Origin: JBIOJM01 sp044450785
GTDB taxonomy: Bacteria > Planctomycetota > Planctomycetia > Isosphaerales > Isosphaeraceae
Direction of reading: 5' to 3'
DNA: 8,165 bases
Assembly: GCA_044450785.1 (NCBI GenBank)
Contig: JBIOJM010000413.1
Coordinates: 1 to 8,165 of the forward strand
Below are positions 1 through 7,839 of the stretch, piece after piece. Both the position numbers and the translations under genes were made by a program. The notes beneath the pieces are model-generated. The model was not told where the DNA came from, did not search any database, and saw only the letters and a list, made by a program, of their open reading frames with translations. Within the stretch, counting starts at the first letter, position 1, and each line of letters opens with the position of its first letter.

Positions 1-2133
1 GGATCGGGGCCGGCGATCGTGCCGGGCGACCTCGAGGCGAGCCTGCTCTTTCAGGCGATCCGCGGTGCTGACGGGGTCGAGCCGATGCCTCCGAAGGGCA
101 AGCTGCCTCCCGAAATCGTCGCCGACTTCGGCCGGTGGATCAAGATGGGCGCGCCCGACCCGCGCCAGGGCCAGACTGACACGTTGGCCACGTCCACGTC
201 CACGTCCACGTCCGTGTCCGCCGACGCGCGCGACTGGTGGTCGCTCCGGCCGATCCGGCGTCCCGCCACGCCCACCGCCCTGCCCGCGCGGCCGGCGTGG
301 GCGATCAACCCAATCGACGTCTTCATCCTCGCCAAGCTCAAGGAGCAGGGCCTCGAGCCGTCGCCGGAGGCCGACCGCCGCACCTTGATCCGACGTCTGT
401 CTTTCGACCTGACGGGTTTGCCCCCGGCACCCGAGGAACTCCACCGATTCCTGAACGACCCCTCGCCCGCAGCCTACGAGCAACTGGTTGATCGCCTGCT
501 CGCCAGCCCCCATCATGGCGAGCGGTGGGCACGGCACTGGATGGACCTGGTCCACTTCGCCGAGACCCACGGTCACGACCAGGACCGGATCAGGCCCCAT
601 GCGTGGCCGTACCGCGATTACTTGATTCACTCCTTCAACCACGACACGCCGTACGCTCGGTTCGTCGCGGAGCAAGTGGCGGCCGACGCGCTCTTTCCGG
701 ACGAGCCAGGGCTGGTGGTCGCGCTCGGCATGCTCGCCGCCGGTCCGTGGGACGAGAGCTCGCTCCGCGACATCCGTGACGACAGCATCGACCGCCAGAT
801 CGGCCATTACATCGATCGCGACGACATGGTCTCGACCGTCATGTCGACCTTCGTGAGCGCGACCGTGCATTGCGCCCGCTGCCACGACCACAAGTTCGAC
901 CCGATCTCCCAGGAGGATTATTACAGCCTGCAGGCGGTCTTCGCCGGGACCGACAAGGCCGAGCGCGGCTACGACGCCGACCCCGCGATCGATCGCCTCC
1001 GCCGCACGCTCGCGGCCGAGCTCAAGCAGACCGAGCGTCGAGACCCCGCACAGGCCGGCTGGCTCAAGGCGGAGCTGGCAGCGCTGCCCCCCCAGAGCCT
1101 CGTCTTCGCCGGCGCAAGCGAGTTCCTGCCCGACGCCGGCCACAAGCCGCCCGGCGCGCCGAGGCCGGTCTGGATTCTCACGCGCGGCGATATCCACACT
1201 CCCGCCAGGCCGGCCGTGCCCGGAACCCTGGCCTGTGTCGCGGGGCTGGAGACGCGCTTTCCCGTTTCGCCGGGCGACGACGAATCGGTTCGCCGCGCCC
1301 GCCTGGTCCGCTGGATCGTCGACCCCAAGAACCCGCTGACCTGGCGGTCGATCGTCAATCGAGCGTGGCACCACCACTTCGGCCGCGGCCTGGTCGCGAC
1401 ACCCAACGACTTCGGCCGCATGGGCGCGGCGCCGTCGCACCCCGAGCTGCTCGACTGGCTGGCCTCGACGTTCATCGAGTCGGGCGGGTCGCTCAAACGG
1501 CTGCACCGCTTGATCGTCACCAGCGCGGTCTACCGCCAGAGCGTCCAGCATCAGCCCGACTTCGCGGCCAAGGACGCCGACAACCAATGGCTCTGGCGGC
1601 AGAACCGGCGCCGGCTTGATGCCGAGTCGGTGTACGACGCGATCCTTGCTGTCGCCGGCCGGCTCGACCCGACCATGAGCGGCCCGTCGGTGCGGCAGTT
1701 TTCCCTGCGGCCCGGCGTGCACGTCACGCCGGTCATCGACTACAGCCAGTACGACTGGAATAGCCCCGGCTCATGCCGGCGCAGCGTGTATCGTTTTCTC
1801 TTCCGCACGCTTCCAGACCCGTTTTTCGACTCCCTCGACTCGGCCGACGCCTCGCAACTGACGGCCGTGCGCAACGAGTCGACCACGCCGCTCCAGGCCC
1901 TCGAGCTCTTGAACAATCCGTTTGTTATTCACCAGTCGGAGGCGTTTGCCAGGCGACTGGAGAGGGCCGCCGCCCGTGTCGACCTGCAGGTCAGGCTCGC
2001 CTTCGAGCTCGCCTACGGCCGCGAGGCGACCACCGATGAAGTGGAGTTTCTCTCAGGCTACGCTGGACGCCACGGCCTGGCAAACCTGTGTCGCTTGATC
2101 GTCAATAGCAATGAGTTTTTGTTCGTCAATTGA
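1..2133 (+). CDS. PSCyt1-PSCyt2-PSD1 (DUF1549/DUF1553) protein, 5' truncated by the window edge
   Basis: The frame is open from base 1 (GSGPAIVPGD...) and runs to TGA 2131-2133, giving 710 visible residues. A GTG at 19 could be read as a start, but the family pattern continues upstream of it, so the true start and the first heme motif (CxxCH) are outside the window. Codons 1-55 are the tail of a planctomycete cytochrome c domain (PSCyt1), with MPPKGKLP at codon 29, where the Met is the likely distal heme ligand. After a Thr/Ser linker (about 60-76), the PSCyt2/DUF1549 domain spans roughly 101-310 and contains a second CxxCH (CARCH, 291-295). The PSD1/DUF1553 domain spans roughly 431-700 (RWIVDPKNPLTWRSIVNR, HPELLDWLA, NNPFVIHQSEAFARR, AYGREATTDEVE). 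The family is thought to be exported. Its reaction is unknown, but a redox or polysaccharide-related role is often supposed. The DUF1501 gene 19 bases downstream is its usual partner. Family assignment is firm; function is not. Confidence 0.95.
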   Translation, partial: GSGPAIVPGDLEASLLFQAIRGADGVEPMPPKGKLPPEIVADFGRWIKMGAPDPRQGQTDTLATSTSTSTSVSADARDWWSLRPIRRPATPTALPARPAWAINPIDVFILAKLKEQGLEPSPEADRRTLIRRLSFDLTGLPPAPEELHRFLNDPSPAAYEQLVDRLLASPHHGERWARHWMDLVHFAETHGHDQDRIRPHAWPYRDYLIHSFNHDTPYARFVAEQVAADALFPDEPGLVVALGMLAAGPWDESSLRDIRDDSIDRQIGHYIDRDDMVSTVMSTFVSATVHCARCHDHKFDPISQEDYYSLQAVFAGTDKAERGYDADPAIDRLRRTLAAELKQTERRDPAQAGWLKAELAALPPQSLVFAGASEFLPDAGHKPPGAPRPVWILTRGDIHTPARPAVPGTLACVAGLETRFPVSPGDDESVRRARLVRWIVDPKNPLTWRSIVNRAWHHHFGRGLVATPNDFGRMGAAPSHPELLDWLASTFIESGGSLKRLHRLIVTSAVYRQSVQHQPDFAAKDADNQWLWRQNRRRLDAESVYDAILAVAGRLDPTMSGPSVRQFSLRPGVHVTPVIDYSQYDWNSPGSCRRSVYRFLFRTLPDPFFDSLDSADASQLTAVRNESTTPLQALELLNNPFVIHQSEAFARRLERAAARVDLQVRLAFELAYGREATTDEVEFLSGYAGRHGLANLCRLIVNSNEFLFVN
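189..218 (+). repeat. Hexanucleotide tandem repeat (CACGTC) in the interdomain linker
   Basis: Four perfect tandem copies of CACGTC occupy 189-212, followed by a degenerate copy (CGTGTC, 213-218). Because the unit is six bases, changes in copy number keep the frame and only add or remove Thr-Ser pairs. The repeat encodes the low-complexity TSTSTSTSVS linker between the PSCyt1 and PSCyt2 domains. It is probably a slippage-generated flexible linker; nothing indicates a regulatory role. Confidence 0.9.
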
Positions 2134-2140
2134 AATGACC

Positions 2141-2145
2141 AAGGA
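2141..2145 (+). promoter_or_regulatory. Ribosome binding site AAGGA for the DUF1501 gene
   Basis: AAGGA lies seven bases upstream of ATG 2153. This supports that ATG over the in-frame ATGs at 2111 (inside the preceding gene) and 2135. The chosen start also places the twin-arginine pair at residues 7-8, as expected for a Tat leader. Confidence 0.6.
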
Positions 2146-2152
2146 CGACGGC

Positions 2153-3598
2153 ATGTACGACCAGATACCGCGGCGCGATGCTCTCTGGCGGCTGGGCGGG
2201 GGCCTGGGAGGCATCGCCTTGACCGCTCTCCTCTGCAACGAGGGCTTGCTCGCCGGCACCGGGCTGACGCCGGAAAAGGTGTGCCCACGCGCCGACCTGA
2301 ACGGAGGGCTGCACCATCGGGCCAAGGTCCGCCGCGTGATCCAGCTCTTCATGAACGGCGGCGTCAGCCAGATGGACACCTTCGACTACAAGCCCGAGCT
2401 TCACAAGCGGCACGGCCAGCCGTTTGACCCGGGCAGCCACGTCGAGGCCCCCACGAGCGCGCCGGGCAACTTGATGAAAAGCGCGTTCCCGTTCAAGCAG
2501 CATGGTGAATGCGGGCGCTGGGTCAGCAGCGTGTTTCCTCAGATCGCAACCTGCGTCGACGACATGGCGTTTCTGATGGCCCTCAGCTCCAAGACCAACG
2601 TCCACGGGCCGGCCAGCTTCATGATGAACTCGGGTTTCCTGATGCCGGGCTTTCCGTGCATGGGGGCGTGGCTGTCGTATGGCCTCGGCTCCTTGAGCGA
2701 CAACTTGCCGACCTTCGTCGTCCTCCCCGACCCCAAGGGTCTGCCCTACAACGCCAAGGGCAACTTCAGCTCCGGGTACTTACCCCAATCGCACCAGGGA
2801 ACGATCCTCGACGCCGGGTCGCAACGGCCGATCCCCGACCTCTTTCCGCAGTCGTCGGCCGGCTTCTTGACCCAGGAGAGTCAGCGCGAAGGCCGGGACG
2901 TCCTCGATCGGTTGAACCGGCGCCACGCCGCGACCAATCCGGGCGACACTCGTCTCGAGTCTCGGATCGCGGCGTACGAGCTGGCGGCCCGGATGCAGCG
3001 CAGTGCTCCCGAGGCACTGGACCTGGCCGGCGAGGGCCCGGCCACCCGTGCTCTCTACGGCCTGGACGATCCCGCCACGACCGACTACGGCCGGCGGTGT
3101 TTGCTGGCTCGGCGGCTCCTGGAACGCGGGGTGCGGTTTGTGCAGGTCTGGAGCGGCGCGGGCGGAGCCACCAACAACTGGGACAACCACACCGACATTC
3201 CCAACCAATTGCCGCCGATGGCCCGAAGCGTCGACCGGCCGATCACCGCCCTGATTCGCGACCTGAAGGCCCGCGGCCTGATGGAAGACACGCTCGTCGT
3301 TTTCAGCACCGAGTTCGGCCGCCAGCCGTTCACGCAGGGGGCCTCCGGGCGCGACCACAACGGCGGCACCTCGGTGGCCTGGCTGGCGGGCGCGGGCATC
3401 AAGGGGGGCGCCGCCCACGGCCAGAGCGATCCCTGGGCCTGGCGGGCCGCCGCCGGCCAGACGTACTGCTACGACCTGCATGCGACAATCCTCCACCTCT
3501 TGGGGATCGACCACACCAAGCTCACGTTCCGCCACAACGGGATCGACCGCCGCTTGACCGACGTCCACGGACACGTGGTCCGGGACGTGCTGGCGTGA
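2153..3598 (+). CDS. DUF1501 family exported protein with Tat signal
   Basis: This is a 481-residue protein of the DUF1501 family, which has an alkaline phosphatase/sulfatase-like fold. It starts at ATG 2153, and the leader has RRDAL at residues 7-11 followed by a Gly/Leu-rich hydrophobic stretch, which fits twin-arginine export of a folded protein. Family signatures are QLFMNGGVSQMDTFDYKP around residues 64-82, TEFGR at 386-390, GRDHNGG starting at 399, and a C-terminal DLHATILHLLGIDH...FRHNGIDRRLTDVHG block around 440-475. The His and Asp residues in these blocks resemble metal ligands of the superfamily, but no substrate is known and the family is essentially uncharacterised. Length is normal and the gene looks intact. 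It lies 19 bases after the PSD1 gene, a near-universal pairing in Planctomycetota, so the two are probably co-transcribed and work together. Alternative starts at 2111 or 2135 would add 14 or 6 residues. Confidence 0.93.
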   Translation: MYDQIPRRDALWRLGGGLGGIALTALLCNEGLLAGTGLTPEKVCPRADLNGGLHHRAKVRRVIQLFMNGGVSQMDTFDYKPELHKRHGQPFDPGSHVEAPTSAPGNLMKSAFPFKQHGECGRWVSSVFPQIATCVDDMAFLMALSSKTNVHGPASFMMNSGFLMPGFPCMGAWLSYGLGSLSDNLPTFVVLPDPKGLPYNAKGNFSSGYLPQSHQGTILDAGSQRPIPDLFPQSSAGFLTQESQREGRDVLDRLNRRHAATNPGDTRLESRIAAYELAARMQRSAPEALDLAGEGPATRALYGLDDPATTDYGRRCLLARRLLERGVRFVQVWSGAGGATNNWDNHTDIPNQLPPMARSVDRPITALIRDLKARGLMEDTLVVFSTEFGRQPFTQGASGRDHNGGTSVAWLAGAGIKGGAAHGQSDPWAWRAAAGQTYCYDLHATILHLLGIDHTKLTFRHNGIDRRLTDVHGHVVRDVLA

Positions 3599-3628
3599 CG
3601 CTCGATTCGCCGAAACGGTCATACGGTT

Positions 3629-3647
3629 CTGGTCAGTGTGCGACCAG
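3629..3647 (+). other. Small perfect inverted repeat between the DUF1501 and sulfatase genes
   Basis: CTGGTC (3629-3634) pairs perfectly with GACCAG (3642-3647) around a seven-base loop. It sits 30 bases after the DUF1501 stop in the largest gap between the intact genes. No run of T follows, so it is not a convincing intrinsic terminator. It could be a weak terminator, a transcript-end stabiliser, or chance in GC-rich DNA. Confidence 0.25.
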
Positions 3648-3712
3648 CGAGGTATCCTGAGAATCGGCTCTGACGTTCCGTGCCTCGGTGAGTTTCTGGC
3701 CAGATTCCACAC

Positions 3713-5536
3713 ATGCGAATGATCACGTTCGGCCCGGTGAGCAGCCGGGTCGCCGGCGGGGGGTTTCCCGGCCGGATCCCCTTCCTGGCGACACTGGCAT
3801 GGGTCCTCATGGGACCGCCGGGACCGAGTGCGCAGGGGGCGCCGGACGAACGTCCCAACATCCTGCTCATCATGACCGACGACCAGGGCTACGGCGACCT
3901 GGGCGCTCACGGCAACCCCAAGATCAAGACGCCGCATATCGACCAGTTCACGACAGAGAGCGTCCGGCTCAAGAACTTTTACGTCTCGCCCGTCTGCTCG
4001 CCGACGCGAGCCAGCCTGCTCACCGGCCGGTACAACTTCCGCACTGGAGTGGTGGATACCTACCTGGGACGATCGATGATGCACCCCGATGAAGTCACCC
4101 TCGCCGAGGTCCTGGCCGCGGCAGGGTATCGAACGGGCATCTTCGGTAAGTGGCACCTGGGTGACAACTCCCCTTTGCGGCCGATCGACCAGGGCTTTCG
4201 AGAAGCTCTCGTGATCAAGGGCGGCGGGATCGGGCAGCCGGCCGACCCGCCCGGCGGCAGCAGCTACTTCGACCCGGTCCTGCAGCACAACGGCAAGGCA
4301 GAGCGATACAAGGGCTATTGCAGCGACATCTTCGCCCAGGCCGCAATCGATTTCCTGAGCGCCGACGGCGACCACCCGTTCTTCGCCTATCTCGCCTTCA
4401 ACTGCCCACACGACCCGCTCGAGGCACCCGAGCCCGAGCTCGCCGCCTACAAGGCGATGGATTTGACCCTCGGCAGCTTCCCTCAACTCGGCCAGCCGAT
4501 CCCGGCGGCGCTCGCGGCCCCACCCGATTCGGTGGCCCGTGTCTACGCGATGGTCACGAACATCGACACCAACGTCGGTAAAATCCTCAAGGTCCTCGAC
4601 GACCGAAGAATCGCCGGAAAGACCATCGTCGTGTTCATGACCGACAACGGCCCCGCCCAGGTGCGGTTCAATGCCGGTCTGCGCGGCTGGAAAGGGTCCG
4701 TGTACGATGGCGGAATCCACGTACCGTGCTACATCCGCTGGCCGGGCCAGCTTCCGGCGGGCTTGATCGTCGACCAGGTCGCCGCCCATATCGATCTCAT
4801 GCCGACCTTGCTCGCCGCGTGCGACGTGGCTCCTCCCCGCGACGTGAAGCTCGACGGCAAGAGTCTCTTGCTCCTGCTGCGCGGCGTGCAGACCACCGGC
4901 TGGCCCGACCGCACCCTCTTTTTTCAGTGGCACCGCGGCGACCGGCCCGAGGCCGGCCGCGCCTTCGCCGCCCGTTCCCGGACATACAAGCTCGTGCGGC
5001 GCGAACCCACGCCCGGCGCCCGCGGCAAGCCCCCCCTCGAGCTCTACGACATGGAGCACGACCCGCTCGAGCTCCACGACGTGGCCGGTCTTCACCCCGA
5101 CGTCGTGGCCAGGATGCACGCGAATTACCAGGACTGGTTCAAGGACGTTACCTCCACCCGCGGCCCTGAACCCATCCGGATCGAGCTCGGCGGGACCCGC
5201 GAGAACCCCACATTCCTCACCCGCCAAGACTGGCGCGGACCGCTCGCCGGCTGGAACCCCAACGACCTGGGCTTCTGGGAAGTCCAGGTCGCTCGGGCCG
5301 GCTCGTTCGACATCTCACTCCATTTCGCGCCCCGGCGGTTCCCGACCACCGCGCACGTCTCTTTGAGCGGCACGAGCCGGGAACAGACCCTCGGTGCGGG
5401 AGCCACCGAGGTCACGTTCAAGTCGATCCCCGTACACGCAGGGCCCGGCCGCCTCGAAGCCTGGGTCGAGGGGAACCGCGCCCGGGCGGGCGTCCTCGAC
5501 GTCACCGTCCTGTACACCGAGAAACTCGGAGACTGA
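3713..5536 (+). CDS. Secreted arylsulfatase A-type sulfatase with C-terminal beta-rich domain
   Basis: The protein has 607 residues. ATG 3713 is the first ATG after an in-frame TGA at 3689; no clear Shine-Dalgarno site is visible. Residues 1 to about 43 look like a signal peptide (basic start, hydrophobic IPFLATLAWVLM, likely cleavage near SAQGA). The type I sulfatase domain follows. DDQGYGD (56-62) supplies metal ligands. CSPTR (95-99) is the CxPxR motif whose Cys is converted to formylglycine. GKWHLG (145-150), NCPHDP with H233, TDNG with D311-N312, and K327 in GWKG complete the active site. All key residues are present, so the enzyme should hydrolyse sulfate esters once matured by a formylglycine-generating enzyme encoded elsewhere. 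The natural substrate, probably a sulfated glycan, cannot be read from the sequence. Residues about 500-607 form an extra domain (DWRGPLAGW, GFWEVQV, LEAWVEGN) that looks beta-rich and also occurs in other planctomycete sulfatases. It is longer than simple arylsulfatases because of this domain. Confidence 0.95.
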   Translation: MRMITFGPVSSRVAGGGFPGRIPFLATLAWVLMGPPGPSAQGAPDERPNILLIMTDDQGYGDLGAHGNPKIKTPHIDQFTTESVRLKNFYVSPVCSPTRASLLTGRYNFRTGVVDTYLGRSMMHPDEVTLAEVLAAAGYRTGIFGKWHLGDNSPLRPIDQGFREALVIKGGGIGQPADPPGGSSYFDPVLQHNGKAERYKGYCSDIFAQAAIDFLSADGDHPFFAYLAFNCPHDPLEAPEPELAAYKAMDLTLGSFPQLGQPIPAALAAPPDSVARVYAMVTNIDTNVGKILKVLDDRRIAGKTIVVFMTDNGPAQVRFNAGLRGWKGSVYDGGIHVPCYIRWPGQLPAGLIVDQVAAHIDLMPTLLAACDVAPPRDVKLDGKSLLLLLRGVQTTGWPDRTLFFQWHRGDRPEAGRAFAARSRTYKLVRREPTPGARGKPPLELYDMEHDPLELHDVAGLHPDVVARMHANYQDWFKDVTSTRGPEPIRIELGGTRENPTFLTRQDWRGPLAGWNPNDLGFWEVQVARAGSFDISLHFAPRRFPTTAHVSLSGTSREQTLGAGATEVTFKSIPVHAGPGRLEAWVEGNRARAGVLDVTVLYTEKLGD

Positions 5537-5542
5537 CGCACC

Positions 5543-6952
5543 GTGCCCGCCTGGTTTTCATCGGGATCCTACTGGATCTTCCCCGAGATCCTGACGCGCA
5601 TCGGGTTTCTGCTGGCCTTCGTGCTCATGGCCGGCCTGCTGCGCCAGAGACGATCGCCAAGCAGCACGATCGCCTGGCTGCTCATCATCGTGCTGCTCCC
5701 GTACGTGGGCGTGCCGCTCTACGTGGTTTTCGGCGGCCGCAAAGTGCGGCGGATGGCCCGGCGCAAGGCGCGGATCTACCAGCCGGCGGCGGCGCCTCAA
5801 CCCGGTGAAGAAAGGGGAGTGGATCAGTTGCTGGCGTCTTACGGCGTACCGCCGGCCAGTCCCGGCAATCGGGTGGAGCTGGTGACCGACGGACGAGACG
5901 CCTACAGGCGGGTGCTCGAGCTCATGAACGAGGCGCGCTCGACCATCCACATCGCGACCTATATCCTCGGCCGCGACGAGGGCAGCCGCGCCCTGGTGGA
6001 TTGCCTGACGCGCCGGGCCGAAGAGGGAGTGGCCGTCCGCCTGCTGATCGACGACCTGGGTTCCTGGCGAGTCAGGCGGCGGTCCCTGGCTCCCTTGATC
6101 GACGCCGGCGCTCAGTGCGCCCACTTCATGCCCGTGTTTCACGCTCCGTTTCGCGGCCGCGCCAACCTGAGGAACCACCGCAAGCTCATCGTGATCGACG
6201 GCCGGATCGCATTGACCGGCGGCATGAACCTGGCGTGGCCCTACATCGGTCCCCCCTCCGCGAAAGACTTGTGGCTCGACCTCTCGATGATCGTCGAAGG
6301 GCCCGCGGTTAGAGAGCTCGAGGCCCTCTTCGCATCGGATTGGAGGTTTGCCACCGGCGCCGATCCGGGAGAGGCCGGCTTGCCTGGTCCCGTATTCGAG
6401 CTGACCGGCAAGGAGTCGAGCGTGATTCAAGTCGTGGCCAGCGGACCGGACGTCGACGGTGATCCGCTCTACGAATCGCTGCTGGCGTTGATCTTCTCGG
6501 CCCAGAGTCGAATCTGGATCGTCACTCCCTATTACGTGCCCGACGAAATGCTGGCCCGGGCCCTGGGCCTGGCCGCGCGCCGCGGAGTCGACGTGCGGCT
6601 GCTGTTGCCCGCGCGCTCGAACCACCTGTTAGCCGACCTTGCCCGGACCAGCTATTTGCGCGACCTGCACGATGCCGGCGGACGAGTGATGCTCTACACC
6701 CCCGTCATGCTCCACGCCAAGGCCGTCGTCTTCGATGACCAGCTTGCCGTGATCGGATCGGCCAACATGGACATGCGCAGCCTGTTCCTCAATTATGAAG
6801 TGGCGCTCTTCGTCTCGTCGCCGGCCCGGGTCGAGGAGGTCGCGGCCTGGGCACGCGGGCTCATGGCCGACTCCAGGCCCGAGCTGCCGGCACCAGGTTG
6901 GCCGCACGAACTGGCCGAGAACGTGGTGCGGCTGCTGTCGCCGCTCCTCTGA
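5543..6952 (+). CDS. cls: Cardiolipin synthase (phospholipase D superfamily)
   Basis: The 469-residue protein matches the usual length of bacterial cardiolipin synthases (about 480). Two N-terminal membrane helices (about 10-31 and 38-56) form the PLDc_N-type anchor, ending in VVFGGRK. Two catalytic HKD motifs follow: HRKLIVID (H212, K214, D219) with GGMNL after it, and HAKAVVFD (H391, K393, D398) followed by GSANMDMRS. The C-terminus ENVVRLLSPLL is typical of the family. The expected reaction is condensation of two phosphatidylglycerol molecules, or a related phosphatidyl transfer, to cardiolipin at the inner membrane. GTG 5543 is chosen as start because it gives the full anchor. Only a weak GGAGA (5528-5532) precedes it, overlapping the end of the sulfatase gene, whose stop is six bases upstream, so translational coupling is likely. 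ClsA/ClsB-type substrate preference cannot be told from sequence; a generic PLD-family phosphatidyltransferase is the alternative. Confidence 0.93.
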   Translation: MPAWFSSGSYWIFPEILTRIGFLLAFVLMAGLLRQRRSPSSTIAWLLIIVLLPYVGVPLYVVFGGRKVRRMARRKARIYQPAAAPQPGEERGVDQLLASYGVPPASPGNRVELVTDGRDAYRRVLELMNEARSTIHIATYILGRDEGSRALVDCLTRRAEEGVAVRLLIDDLGSWRVRRRSLAPLIDAGAQCAHFMPVFHAPFRGRANLRNHRKLIVIDGRIALTGGMNLAWPYIGPPSAKDLWLDLSMIVEGPAVRELEALFASDWRFATGADPGEAGLPGPVFELTGKESSVIQVVASGPDVDGDPLYESLLALIFSAQSRIWIVTPYYVPDEMLARALGLAARRGVDVRLLLPARSNHLLADLARTSYLRDLHDAGGRVMLYTPVMLHAKAVVFDDQLAVIGSANMDMRSLFLNYEVALFVSSPARVEEVAAWARGLMADSRPELPAPGWPHELAENVVRLLSPLL

Positions 6953-7005
6953 GTGTATGATATGCTTTTGCTCATGGCCGCGTCTCGGGCGCACACATCA
7001 TTCGC

Positions 7006-7010
7006 GGAGG
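7006..7010 (+). promoter_or_regulatory. Ribosome binding site GGAGG for the AT-rich membrane protein gene
   Basis: GGAGG lies four bases upstream of ATG 7015, which is slightly short spacing but a strong core. It fixes the start of the 250-residue membrane protein. A TATGAT hexamer at 6956-6961 resembles a -10 box but has no recognisable -35 partner, so I do not call a promoter. Confidence 0.6.
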
Positions 7011-7014
7011 TCTC

Positions 7015-7767
7015 ATGTCGGATTCGACGTCGACCGAACCACGGAAGGCGAACCCCCTCTCGAAAGGTGGCTTTAGACACTGGGAAATGGTTCGTGGCGC
7101 GATCATCCACGAAGACAATCTCATCAATCATCGCCTGACTTGGCTGCTCATCACGGAAGGATTCCTGCTCAGCGGTTTCTTCGCCGTCCAAACCGCGGCC
7201 TTCAGCGCTAAATTGTCGTGGCGAGAAGTTGTACTTTTTGAATCGCTGCTCGCGGTCATTCTCTTGGTTTCGCTCTTTATCTGTCGTATCATCGGCTATG
7301 CTGTAGCCTGTGCACATGCCCATGTTTCGCATCTAAAAGAGTGGTGGATGGAGACCTACAAAACTGAATGGAGAATCGAGATTGTCGTGCCACCAGACGT
7401 TGACAAGAAAGCATGGTGGAAACGCATCCTTTGGTGGAACCCCATCTGGTGGTTGTCCAAGCATGACTCCGACGAAACTAATTCGGCGAAGAATTCGAAG
7501 ACGGAAGAGCAGGAAAAAAGCGGCAAACCACCGAATAAGGCAACATGGCCGGCACGATTGACAAAACAGCCCCCGATCATTGGGAATTTCAAGCCATACC
7601 TTTGGATCACGGGCGACCTCATACCGGTGTGCTTCTTCGTCTTGAATCTGATTCTCTGCGTTTGCATTGTGCTGGCATTGTTCGTTACACCCATCCGGCA
7701 AAACAAAGGAGATGCCCCCAACAAGCGGGTACTGGATGCCCCAGGTGCGGCACCGAAGAGCCCGTGA
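7015..7767 (+). CDS. Three-helix membrane protein of unknown function with HEDxLINxRLTWLL motif
   Basis: The protein has 250 residues and I cannot assign a function. Residues 32-45 read HEDNLINHRLTWLL and lead directly into helix 1 (about 41-63). Helix 2 is about 72-98, and helix 3 about 200-224, followed by a polar Pro/Ala/Lys tail. I recall similar HED-LIN-RL-WLL starts in scattered small hypothetical membrane proteins of many bacteria, none with a known role to me. The long loop between helices 2 and 3 (about 100-195) is probably cytoplasmic. It contains a Trp-rich patch (134-146: WWKRILWWNPIWW) and a Lys/Glu/Ser-rich, probably disordered stretch (about 150-180). Its base composition differs sharply from its neighbours: five 60-base blocks counted by hand average 48% GC, against about 72% in three blocks from the two upstream genes. 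That suggests acquisition by transfer or weak selection. It follows the cls gene by 62 bases but need not share its function. Confidence 0.8.
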   Translation: MSDSTSTEPRKANPLSKGGFRHWEMVRGAIIHEDNLINHRLTWLLITEGFLLSGFFAVQTAAFSAKLSWREVVLFESLLAVILLVSLFICRIIGYAVACAHAHVSHLKEWWMETYKTEWRIEIVVPPDVDKKAWWKRILWWNPIWWLSKHDSDETNSAKNSKTEEQEKSGKPPNKATWPARLTKQPPIIGNFKPYLWITGDLIPVCFFVLNLILCVCIVLALFVTPIRQNKGDAPNKRVLDAPGAAPKSP

Positions 7768-7839
7768 ACCGAGCTTGTTCCGTGGTCTGAAATGACGTGT
7801 GGCTCCTTTCGTTGTTTGCGCTGGGCGTCGATCCCATCA

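Noticed and set aside
870..1619. A 249-codon plus-strand frame overlapping the PSD1 gene, and a similar one at 2509-3660 overlapping the DUF1501 gene.
   Set aside because: Both translate to Arg/Pro/Gly-rich sequence, the usual shifted-frame shadow in GC-rich genes, while the other frame carries the conserved motifs.
2780..5227. An 815-codon open frame on the minus strand spanning the DUF1501 and sulfatase genes.
   Set aside because: It lies antisense to two genes with clear family motifs and runs through the gap between them. Its Val/Gly/Glu/Asp-rich translation has no recognisable domain. Long antisense frames are expected in DNA with such high third-position GC.
5558..6625. A 355-codon minus-strand frame inside the cardiolipin synthase gene.
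   Set aside because: It is fully antisense to a gene with both HKD motifs intact, and the translation is compositionally biased (His/Gln/Gly/Arg) without family features.
6956..6961. TATGAT, a -10-like hexamer upstream of the membrane protein gene.
   Set aside because: There is no matching -35 element at the normal distance and no extended -10 TGn. Promoter consensus is poorly defined in Planctomycetota, so a single hexamer is not enough.
7333..7724. Two overlapping minus-strand frames of 122 codons antisense to the AT-rich membrane protein gene.
   Set aside because: The plus-strand gene has a strong GGAGG site, proper membrane helices and a recognisable motif. The antisense frames lack a ribosome site and domain features.
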